Shown here: one piece after another, positions 1 through 5,899 of the stretch
Position numbering within the stretch: position 1 is the first letter of the stretch
Layout: each line of letters begins with the position of its first letter
Assembly: GCA_013362195.1 (NCBI GenBank)
Contig: JABFWM010000587.1
Span: 1-8,226, forward strand
Origin: Acidobacteriota bacterium
Lineage (GTDB): Bacteria; Acidobacteriota; Vicinamibacteria; Vicinamibacterales; 2-12-FULL-66-21
Direction of reading: 5' to 3'
Length of the DNA stretch: 8,226 nucleotides
The notes under the pieces: generated by a model
Database searches by the model: none
What the model saw: only the letters and a program-made list of their open reading frames with translations
What the model was told of the DNA's origin: nothing
Position numbers and translations under genes: made by a program

Positions 1-233
1 ACCTCGATGCCGGTGATCGACGACCCGGCCGGAATCGCGATCCCGTAATCGTAGAAGCGGTGACGGTCCTTGCCGCTGCTCGTGCACGTCGTGCCGGTGC
101 CGGTGCCGCTATCGATATCCGCGGCCACTGCACCATCGGCAAGGTGCGCATTGACCGGATTCACTTCGAACCCGTTGCCGTCGCCACCGCTGTCCGCGGC
201 ATTCGCCGCCGGATTCAGGAAGCCGGGCGCACC
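1..233 (-). other. Start of a C-terminal module, truncated by the window edge
   Basis: Residues 657-733. Distinctive segments are NPAANAADSGGDGNGFEVNP, a Gly/Thr-rich turn containing the single Cys 706, KDRHRFYDYG and IPAGSSITGIE. The acidic and Asn-rich loops could bind calcium. From memory, similar wording occurs near the C-terminus of other bacterial secreted proteins, but I cannot name a characterised family. The remainder lies beyond base 1, so the overall function and any sorting signal cannot be seen. Confidence 0.45.
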
Positions 234-2201
234 GGCGCCGGCGCCGGCAGGCGCGGTGATTGTGAGATCGGCGGAACGCGACGTGTTGTTGAAGACGGCG
301 GTAACGGTCGCGACCGTCGAGGCCGTCACGGCAGTCGTGGCAATCGGGAACGTCGCGCTCGTCGCGCCAGCCGGCACGGTGACGTTCGCGGCAACGGATG
401 CCGCCGCGTTGCTGCTCGTCAGCGACACGAGCGCGCCGCCGGCCGGCGCGGCCGTCGTCAGCGCGACCAGTCCCGTCGACGACGCCCCGCCCTGCACCGT
501 GCCGGGGCTCACCGACACCGCCGATACGCCCGGCGATGCGTTCGCGGTGATGACCAGCAGCGCCTGGCGACCGGGGCTTCCGGCGAGATCCGCGAAGATG
601 TTCATGTTGAACGTCGAGGCGACCGGCGACGTCGAGATCACGAATGACGCGCTGGTGGCGCCGGCCGGCACGGTGACGGTGGCGGGCATGGTTGCGACGC
701 TCGCGGGCGCAGGCGTCGACAGCGTCACCACCGTCGCGCCGCCCTGTGGCGCGCTCAGGCTGACGGTCCCTGTCGACGGGTTGCCGCCCACGACACTCGA
801 GGGCGTCACCGACACACTCGACAGCACCGCCGGTGGCGGCGGCGCCAGCACGCGCAAGATACCGGTGAACGTATATCGGCCGTCGGTCGCGGTCAGCGTC
901 ACGTCCGTGTCGATGCTCGGCGGGTTCGTATTGATGAATGCCTGGAAGCCGAACAGCGAGCTGTTGACAGGCGCGTTGACCGTCATCGTCGGGACGATGT
1001 CGGGATGAGTGCTGGTGATGGTGAACGTCGGGCCGCCGGCGCGTGACACGCCGCTCAAATCAATCTGGCCGATCGTCTGCTGCCCGCCGGTGACGGGGTT
1101 GTTGCCCGTGATCGTGAAGTTCCCCAACGTCGGAATCGCCGTCGCCGGCGGGGGATCGGTCGGCAGCATCACGAGCCACGCGTGGCCGCCGCGCGCGTTC
1201 GTGATCAGGAAGGGCGGAATGGCGTCGTTGAACCAGTAGCCGCCGACCTCGACGAACTGAGTCGCCGGCACCCGCGAAGTCGCGACATCGAATCCCACCG
1301 TCGTGGCGCCGATGGGAAACAGCACCTGGTTCTGCGGAAAGCTGGTGGAGTTCGCGTTTGGATCGATGACGCGCGGCACGGCCGTGTCGCGCGCGGGCGC
1401 ATTGCCCGCCGGCGCTTCCGCCCGCATGGTGGCCGGTACGCGATCGCCGCCGACGACCAGGTTTCGAGTGAGCTCGACCGGGTTCGGGGCGCTGGTCGCG
1501 CAGAAGTCATTGAACACGCCGCCGTTCGGCGGAACCCGCCGGCAGCCGAGCGAACATTCCTGGCGGAACGTGCAGGTGCCGAACGCGGTGGCCGACGCCG
1601 GCGAACAGTCGTAGAGCACGTCCGGTGAGCCGCCGATCGGCGCGATGCCGCCGCACATCAAACCGGACCACTGCGTATTGGCGCCCGCCTGCGATCCGCT
1701 GCTGAAATCCGCGGGCGGCGTCTGCGCCGTCACGGTGAGCGACGCGCGGCCCGTCGTCCCGTTCGCTGACGCGGCGATCGCCGCGGTGAACGCGAGCTGG
1801 CTATACGGGCGATACCTGGGATTCGTCGCGACCGTAAACGTGGCGCTCGTCGCGCCCGCCGGCACCGTGACCGTCGGCTGCGACGCGGCCAGTTCGATGA
1901 GCGAACTGGTGAGCGCGACCACGGTGCCGCCCGTCGGCGCGGCGGCGCCGAGCGTCACGGTGCACGTCGCCGAGGCGCCGCTGCCGCCTGCGATCACCGT
2001 CGGACTGCACGAGACCCCGCTCACCGTCTGCGCGTGTGCGGCCGACACGGGCCACAGGCACGCGACCAGCACGAGCAGCAACAGGGGCGGCCACGGCGGC
2101 GCGGAGCTTCTGCGCCGTTGCGCCGCCGCGTGAGATCCGTGACGCACGCACGTCGCGCCGCCCGTTGCCGTACGCGTACAACATCTTCGTATGCGACTCA
2201 T
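1..2201 (-). CDS. Secreted multi-domain Ig-like repeat protein, 3' end outside window
   Basis: Reading the minus strand from the ATG at 2201-2199 gives 733 codons with no stop, running off the left edge, so the C-terminus is missing. The start is supported by GGAGG five bases upstream (2207-2211). After an unusually long basic N-region (about 36 residues) comes a hydrophobic stretch (residues 38-50) and a likely signal-peptidase I site at AHA|QT (57/58). Then follow an Ig-like repeat (59-159), a six-Cys segment (183-234), a beta-rich unrecognised part (about 290-350), a diverged repeat (356-452), two good repeats (460-553, 558-650), a Gly/Ala linker (651-660) and a C-terminal module (657 onward). 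Three repeats share a VTVPAGATSA(T/S)F core. Small, polar, Thr/Ser/Ala/Gly-rich composition fits an extracellular surface or cell-wall protein. Adhesion or binding is an inference; no catalytic motif is seen. It starts 447 bases after the oxidase gene and is probably transcribed separately. Confidence 0.88.
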   Translation of the reverse strand, partial: MSRIRRCCTRTATGGATCVRHGSHAAAQRRRSSAPPWPPLLLLVLVACLWPVSAAHAQTVSGVSCSPTVIAGGSGASATCTVTLGAAAPTGGTVVALTSSLIELAASQPTVTVPAGATSATFTVATNPRYRPYSQLAFTAAIAASANGTTGRASLTVTAQTPPADFSSGSQAGANTQWSGLMCGGIAPIGGSPDVLYDCSPASATAFGTCTFRQECSLGCRRVPPNGGVFNDFCATSAPNPVELTRNLVVGGDRVPATMRAEAPAGNAPARDTAVPRVIDPNANSTSFPQNQVLFPIGATTVGFDVATSRVPATQFVEVGGYWFNDAIPPFLITNARGGHAWLVMLPTDPPPATAIPTLGNFTITGNNPVTGGQQTIGQIDLSGVSRAGGPTFTITSTHPDIVPTMTVNAPVNSSLFGFQAFINTNPPSIDTDVTLTATDGRYTFTGILRVLAPPPPAVLSSVSVTPSSVVGGNPSTGTVSLSAPQGGATVVTLSTPAPASVATMPATVTVPAGATSASFVISTSPVASTFNMNIFADLAGSPGRQALLVITANASPGVSAVSVSPGTVQGGASSTGLVALTTAAPAGGALVSLTSSNAAASVAANVTVPAGATSATFPIATTAVTASTVATVTAVFNNTSRSADLTITAPAGAGAGAPGFLNPAANAADSGGDGNGFEVNPVNAHLADGAVAADIDSGTGTGTTCTSSGKDRHRFYDYGIAIPAGSSITGIE
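252..530 (-). repeat. Ig-like repeat 4
   Basis: Residues 558-650, opening VSAVSVSPGTVQGG, with VTVPAGATSATF at 607-618 and closing DLTITA. It has the same length and order of strands as repeat 3 and is followed by a low-complexity Gly/Ala/Pro linker. Confidence 0.75.
543..824 (-). repeat. Ig-like repeat 3
   Basis: Residues 460-553, opening LSSVSVTPSSVVGG, with VTVPAGATSASF at 509-520 and closing LLVITA. It aligns along its whole length with repeat 4, and the core is also conserved at the DNA level with copies 1 and 4. Confidence 0.75.
846..1136 (-). repeat. Diverged Ig-like repeat 2
   Basis: Residues 356-452. It keeps the repeat outline (NPVTGG near the start, a G-x-x-D-L-S strand, GGPTFTITSTHPDIVP in the middle, a closing FTGILRV strand), but the usual VTVPAGATSATF core is replaced by MTVNAPVNSSLFGF. 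This assignment rests on aligning it by eye with the two repeats that follow it. Confidence 0.5.
1500..1655 (-). other. Six-cysteine segment within the secreted protein
   Basis: Residues 183-234 contain Cys 183, 199, 210, 216, 220 and 234, a spacing of C-x15-C-x10-C-x5-C-x3-C-x13-C. The following 225 residues, up to the end of the diverged repeat, contain none. An even number of Cys in an exported protein suggests three disulfides. I do not recognise the fold. It interrupts the array of Ig-like repeats and may be the functional or binding part of the protein (inference). Confidence 0.6.
1725..2027 (-). repeat. Ig-like repeat 1 of the secreted protein
   Basis: Residues 59-159. The unit begins VSGVSCSPTVIAGG, continues with the GGTVVALTSS strand pair, carries the VTVPAGATSATF core at 111-122 and ends in SLTVTA. 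This copy alone has a Cys pair (C65 and C80) placed to staple the first two strands. Such roughly 90-100 residue beta-sandwich repeats are common in large bacterial surface proteins; the exact family assignment is not certain. Confidence 0.75.
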
Positions 2202-2203
2202 CT

Positions 2204-2217
2204 CAACCTCCAGGTTG
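2204..2217 (-). promoter_or_regulatory. Ribosome-binding site inside a small hairpin, ahead of the Ig-repeat gene
   Basis: On the minus strand the leader reads CAACCTGGAGGTTGAGATG. GGAGG (2211-2207) is a strong Shine-Dalgarno sequence five bases before the ATG and decides the start. CAACC and GGTTG on either side can pair as a 5-bp stem with a TGGA loop, which places the Shine-Dalgarno half in the loop and half in the stem. The pairing is visible; control of translation by it is inference, and the stem is short. Confidence 0.55.
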
Positions 2218-2253
2218 GACTGTGTTGTGAGTCATGGGTGGGCCCTGGATGAA

Positions 2254-2272
2254 CCGCCGCACATCGCGGCGG
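2254..2272. repeat. Inverted repeat (7-bp stem, 5-base loop)
   Basis: CCGCCGC is followed by ACATC and then GCGGCGG, a perfect 7-bp GC stem. It lies about 53 bases upstream of the start of the Ig-repeat gene, so it could fold in the mRNA leader. No T run follows on either strand, so it is not a standard intrinsic terminator. Confidence 0.5.
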
Positions 2273-2523
2273 CGCGCTGCCGCCTGTTCGCGAGGCCGGC
2301 GTGGACGCGCGGAGGATCGCCCGCGTCGCCGGTGGCCGTTGGAATGAGCCGCTGCCGCGTGCGACGAGCGGGCATCGCGCCTCGCGCCGCCGGCGCTGCG
2401 GGAAATGAAGACGGCCGCAATTAATTAATGAAGGAGGCCGACGTATGAAGGCACCCGAATCCATTCGGATGCCGAACGACCTCTGTTGGATGGAATCAGC
2501 AAGGGCTGCGCCAGCTCGAGCAT

Positions 2524-2545
2524 GCGGAAACGCGTGCACTTCCGC
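2524..2545. repeat. Inverted repeat (6-bp arms, 10-base spacer)
   Basis: GCGGAA and TTCCGC flank a 10-base spacer (ACGCGTGCAC), about 105 bases downstream of the oxidase stop. It could be a 3' mRNA hairpin of the operon or a protein-binding dyad. There is no direct evidence for either. Confidence 0.4.
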
Positions 2546-2648
2546 GCGGCCGCGTGAATCGCGGGCGGCGCGCCATGCAAAAACGTCGATTCCACCACGT
2601 AAAAACTGCGCATTTACACGCGGGTGGCGCGCTCCGCCGGCATCTCGG

Positions 2649-4064
2649 TCACGACGCCGCGTCGATTGCTTCGGCGGCGCGATTGGCGGAGCGCGTCGCC
2701 GCTTCCATTCCCCAATTGAGATTGTCGGCGTAGGCGCCCACGAAATGCATGCGCCCGTGCGGCGCGACGAGCGCGGGCCAGAACTTCGAGAGATGGCCCG
2801 GCGCGTAGGCGGTCGTTTCGCACGCCGACCGCCATCGATCCTGCGCCCACACCACGACGATCGCCTTCTCGATGTCCTCGGACTTGCCGGGATAGTACTT
2901 GCGGTACGTGGTCAGCGCGCCGTCTTCGGTCCCCGGACCCGACGCGGTGCCGGCGAGCAGCCCGCGCGGCGTCGCGACTTCCTCGGACGCGCTCCACACG
3001 TGATAGAGCGGCGCCTCGCCGAATTCCATGTTCGGGCTGATGCCGTCGCGCGCCCAGAACCGCGTGCGCGACTGCAGGATGACGCGCGTGTCGGAATAGT
3101 ACGGGACCGTGCCGATCGCTTCCGCCTTGGCCGGCGGCAGCGCCGGGGTGATCGGCAGCAGGCGCAGCATCACCGCCGACATCGCGCACACCAGGTAATC
3201 CGCGTCGAGCGTCACGCTCGTGCCTTCGCTCCGACAGGTCACGCGCACGCCCGTGGCTCCGTGCGCGATCGCGGTGACCGGCATCCGGAGGCGGACGCGA
3301 TCGCCGAGGCGCTGCGCGAAGGTATCGGTCAGCGTCTGGTTGCCGCCGACGAGCCGATAGACCTTCGGCGGGTAGAGCGGGACGCCGCGCAACTTGAGAA
3401 TGGCGGCGTGCCACACCGACTGCAGCGCCGATCCATGTCCGCCGATGAACCGCAGCGCCGCATCCGACGCGCCGTCCTTGCGAAACAACTCGGTCGTGCT
3501 GATCGCGTCGAGATGATTGAGGCCGGCGTCGAACGGACGGTACTCGTCACGAACGGCATCCAGGTACGGCGCGAAGTACAACGAGGCCAGTTCAGGAAAC
3601 GGATGCGTGGCCAGATAGTCGATCTCACGCCGGTTGAAGCCCATCCCGCTCAGCACGGTGCGATCCGCGAGCATCTCCGGCGTGTGCATCCGGCCGCCAA
3701 TCCATCGCAGCAGGTGCTCGCGCCGAGGGTAGTAGAGATACTGGAGATTGAACTCGCGGACGTATCCCCAGTAGCGATCGTAGCCAGGCTGCGTGAAGTG
3801 TTCCGCGCCGCCGTCGGCATACAGCCCGTCGGCCAGCCCCTCGCGAATCGTGAAGACGTGGCCGCCGGTGCGATCCGAGGCTTCGACGACGGTGACGTCG
3901 TGGCCGCGGCGCACGAGCTCCCACGCGCAACTGAGGCCGGCGATGCCGGCGCCCGCCACAATCACCTTCTTCGGCGTTCGGCGCGGCCGGACCTGTGGAA
4001 CGAGCAGCGCCGCGGCGAGGCTCAGGGCCTCGCGGCGCGTGACGGGCATAGGCGTGCTCTTCAC
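2649..4064 (-). CDS. Tat-exported FAD-dependent amine oxidase-type flavoprotein
   Basis: This 471-residue protein belongs to the flavin amine oxidase superfamily, which oxidises C-N bonds of amines or acts as desaturase/isomerase. An N-terminal TRREAL twin-arginine motif (R10, R11) and a short hydrophobic stretch (13-22) suggest Tat export of the folded, FAD-loaded enzyme, although no clear cleavage site is visible. The Rossmann motif is VAGAGIAG (G38, G40, G43), followed by E61 for ribose and R65-x-G67-G68. DGG lies at 84-86, the GGNQTL segment at about 240-245, and the C-terminal FAD region (GRMHFVGA, WGMEAATRSANRAA) at 437-464. C415 in ACETTAYAPG aligns with the covalent-FAD Cys of mitochondrial MAO. 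I chose GTG (4064-4062) rather than the ATG five codons downstream because GGAGG lies six bases before it and it overlaps the upstream stop as GTGA. It is the last gene of the operon. The substrate is unknown. Confidence 0.9.
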   Translation of the reverse strand: MKSTPMPVTRREALSLAAALLVPQVRPRRTPKKVIVAGAGIAGLSCAWELVRRGHDVTVVEASDRTGGHVFTIREGLADGLYADGGAEHFTQPGYDRYWGYVREFNLQYLYYPRREHLLRWIGGRMHTPEMLADRTVLSGMGFNRREIDYLATHPFPELASLYFAPYLDAVRDEYRPFDAGLNHLDAISTTELFRKDGASDAALRFIGGHGSALQSVWHAAILKLRGVPLYPPKVYRLVGGNQTLTDTFAQRLGDRVRLRMPVTAIAHGATGVRVTCRSEGTSVTLDADYLVCAMSAVMLRLLPITPALPPAKAEAIGTVPYYSDTRVILQSRTRFWARDGISPNMEFGEAPLYHVWSASEEVATPRGLLAGTASGPGTEDGALTTYRKYYPGKSEDIEKAIVVVWAQDRWRSACETTAYAPGHLSKFWPALVAPHGRMHFVGAYADNLNWGMEAATRSANRAAEAIDAAS

Positions 4065-5899
4065 CGTGTGCCTCCATACTGGACGTGACCGGTCGCCTGG
4101 TCGATGGTGACGAACGTATCGACACGATCGATTGGATAGATGACCCGTGGCCCGTTCGCCCACCGCACCTCGAGCTTCGACACCGTCGTCTCGCGTCCCA
4201 GACCAAAGTGCACGCGGAGGTCCGACTGTGACACCTGGCCCCGCCCGCTGGCGACCTCGCCGCGGCGCACGATCCCGCCGGCGGTGAGAAAGACCGCGGA
4301 TCCAATCGCATCGCGCGGGCACTTCCTGTCGGGATCGCCCCTGAGCGTCAGGGTCAGCCAGTGGCCCGACGCGGCGCCGCCCACGTTGCGCGCGAGCGTC
4401 GGACGATCGTCGAGATTGCTGATGGCGATGTCGATGCCGCCGTCGTTGTCGATGTCGCCGACCGCGGATCCTCTCGAGACGCGCGCGGTCGTGAGCGCCT
4501 CGCCCGCCGCGGCGCCGATGTCCTCGAAGCGCCTGCCGCCCAGATTGCGAAACAGCAGCGCGCGCTGCGCGTACGACGTATTCCACGCGACCCGATCCGC
4601 CAGCGGATACACGTGGCCGTTGACGACCAGCAGGTCCAGCCAGCCGTCGTTGTCGTAGTCGAGAAAATCAGTTCCCCATCCGAGGAACGGCATCGACGGC
4701 AGCGTCAGGCCGGCGCTGACGGAGACGTCGGTGAAGCTGCGGCCGTCGTCATTGTGATAGAGGACGTTGAAGTCGTTCGCGAAATTGGTGACGTGGAGAT
4801 CCAGCCGCGTGTCGTTGTCGTAGTCGCCGACCGCGACGCCCATGTGCGCCTGCTCGCGTCCTTGCGCATCGAGCGCGGCGCCGGAGGGATAGCTCACATC
4901 GTCGAAGCGGCCGTTTCCGAGATTGCGATAGAGATAGTTCGGCCCGGAGTCGTTGGCGACGAACAGATCGAGCCGCCCGTCGTCGTCCATGTCGAACCAG
5001 GCAACGCCGAAGCCGTACAGCCCGTCGCGATCCGCGACCCCGGCGTCGCGGCTGACGTCGGTGAAGGTGCCGTCGCGATTGTTGCGATAGAGACGATCGG
5101 GCGCCCCCTTCAGGCCGCGCGGCCCGCACATCACACGCTCGCTCCGGTACGTGCAGACGGCCGCGCCAGGAGCGTACGCGGCGCCCATGCGTTGTCCGCC
5201 ACTGTCGCCGGCCGCGGCCGGCGCTGCCTGCGCGCCCGCACGGCCGTCGCCGCCCGGCGCCGGGGGAAGGCTCTTGAGATCGAGCGACACGTACCCGGCG
5301 ACGAAGAGATCGAGCCAGCCGTCGCCGTCATAGTCACCGAACGCGCAGCCGGTCGACCAACTGTCGTTCGCGACGCCCGCGGCAACGGCAACGTCCGTAA
5401 AGCGCTCGCCGCGGTCGCTGCGATACAGGCGATTGGCGCCGAAGTTCGTAACGTAGAGATCCTCGAAACCGTCGTTGTTGAAGTCGCCGGCGCAGACGCC
5501 TTGACCCCACCGGCCGTTCGCAACGCCCGTCTCCTTCGTCACGTCGGTAAACGTGCCGTCGCCGTTGTTGCGGAACAGCGCCGCCGATGGTGCGTCCTCG
5601 CCGCGCCTGAGGCGCTCGAGGGTCGAGCCGTTGACGAGATAGAGGTCCAGCCGGCCGTCGCCGTTGAAATCCCACAACGCCACGCCCGATCCGGTCGCTT
5701 CGATGATGTAGTTCTTCTCGGCCGTGCCGGACACGTGGGTGAAGCGCGACACGCCGCTGGAACGCGTGACGTCCTCGTAGGTGACGCCTTTCGCCGCGCC
5801 CGGCGGCGCGGACGGGACCTGTCTGGTCGGCGGAACTGCCTGCGTCAGCGCGATGGTGGCGGCCGCCACCATGCACGGCATGAGTCGCGGTGCGATCAT
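4061..5899 (-). CDS. CRTAC1-like FG-GAP (VCBS) propeller protein with ASPIC/UnbV domain
   Basis: This exported 612-residue protein has a short signal peptide (hydrophobic residues about 7-21). It carries seven calcium-loop motifs of the FG-GAP type, DxDxDGxxDL, at residues 77, 139, 189, 303, 359, 414 and 482, matching a seven-bladed propeller. Several blades are preceded by the LYRN-x-x-DGTFTDV pattern. The fifth loop has Thr in place of the Gly (DYDNDTRLDL). Between loops 3 and 4 there is an Ala/Gly/Pro-rich insert (211-247) followed by a Cys pair (C249, C258) and MCGPRGLKGAPD, a segment I associate with this family. The C-terminal ASPIC/UnbV domain (about 530-600) shows AIGSAV, SQSDLRVHFGLG and LEVRWANG. 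The same architecture occurs in eukaryotic cartilage acidic protein 1. The molecular role in bacteria is not established; calcium-stabilised binding outside the cytoplasm is likely. ATG overlaps the upstream TPR stop as ATGA. Confidence 0.93.
   Translation of the reverse strand: MIAPRLMPCMVAAATIALTQAVPPTRQVPSAPPGAAKGVTYEDVTRSSGVSRFTHVSGTAEKNYIIEATGSGVALWDFNGDGRLDLYLVNGSTLERLRRGEDAPSAALFRNNGDGTFTDVTKETGVANGRWGQGVCAGDFNNDGFEDLYVTNFGANRLYRSDRGERFTDVAVAAGVANDSWSTGCAFGDYDGDGWLDLFVAGYVSLDLKSLPPAPGGDGRAGAQAAPAAAGDSGGQRMGAAYAPGAAVCTYRSERVMCGPRGLKGAPDRLYRNNRDGTFTDVSRDAGVADRDGLYGFGVAWFDMDDDGRLDLFVANDSGPNYLYRNLGNGRFDDVSYPSGAALDAQGREQAHMGVAVGDYDNDTRLDLHVTNFANDFNVLYHNDDGRSFTDVSVSAGLTLPSMPFLGWGTDFLDYDNDGWLDLLVVNGHVYPLADRVAWNTSYAQRALLFRNLGGRRFEDIGAAAGEALTTARVSRGSAVGDIDNDGGIDIAISNLDDRPTLARNVGGAASGHWLTLTLRGDPDRKCPRDAIGSAVFLTAGGIVRRGEVASGRGQVSQSDLRVHFGLGRETTVSKLEVRWANGPRVIYPIDRVDTFVTIDQATGHVQYGGTR
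4071..4075 (-). promoter_or_regulatory. Ribosome-binding site that fixes the oxidase GTG start
   Basis: GGAGG (minus strand) lies inside the last codons of the upstream FG-GAP gene, six bases before the GTG. The ATG five codons further on would be 21 bases away, too far. This supports coupled translation through the GTGA overlap at 4061-4064. Confidence 0.75.

Larger units (their letters stand above)
2202..2648. other. Intergenic region without a convincing gene
   Basis: These 447 bases separate the oxidase stop from the Ig-repeat protein start. Short open frames exist on both strands, but their products are Arg/Pro/Ala-rich and show no family features. The region contains an AT-rich island (AATTAATTAAT, about 2420-2430) that stands out from the GC-rich surroundings, an A5 run at 2579-2583 and another at 2601-2605 (T runs on the minus strand), and two inverted repeats listed separately. 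It must hold the 3' end of the upstream operon and probably a promoter for the Ig-repeat gene. I cannot place a sigma-70 -35/-10 pair with confidence. A 4-bp CGCG stem (2619-2631) lies 13 bases before one T run, which is too weak to call a terminator. Confidence 0.6.

Noticed and set aside
70..1008. Plus-strand frame of 312 codons with repeated VAPAGTVTV segments
   Set aside because: The repeats are the complement of the VTVPAGATSA cores of the Ig-repeat protein, so it is a shadow of that gene.
2198..2539. Minus-strand frame of 113 codons whose stop overlaps the Ig-repeat start as ATGA
   Set aside because: The overlap is tempting, but it starts at GTG without a Shine-Dalgarno sequence and the product is Arg/Pro/Ser-rich with no recognisable features; the strong GGAGG alone explains initiation of the next gene.
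2425..2613. Minus-strand frame of 62 codons in the intergenic gap
   Set aside because: No convincing ribosome-binding site and no recognisable protein features; it lies where the 3' end of the operon transcript is expected.
2579..2631. Possible intrinsic terminator of the operon (CGCG stem and two T runs on the minus strand)
   Set aside because: The stem is only 4 bp plus a wobble pair and the T run is 13 bases away; the ACGT/ACGT pairing between the T runs is also only 4 bp.
2445..4088. Long plus-strand frame (547 codons) with a good Shine-Dalgarno
   Set aside because: Nearly all of it is antisense to the well-supported oxidase gene; the product is Arg/Ala/His-rich without any family motif. 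High third-position GC produces such frames. The start region alone is kept as a finding.
2649..4586. Extended 645-residue version of the oxidase
   Set aside because: The extra N-terminal part overlaps the ASPIC/UnbV domain of the upstream gene in another frame and is Arg-rich; the GTG at 4064 has the ribosome-binding site and leads straight to the Tat motif.
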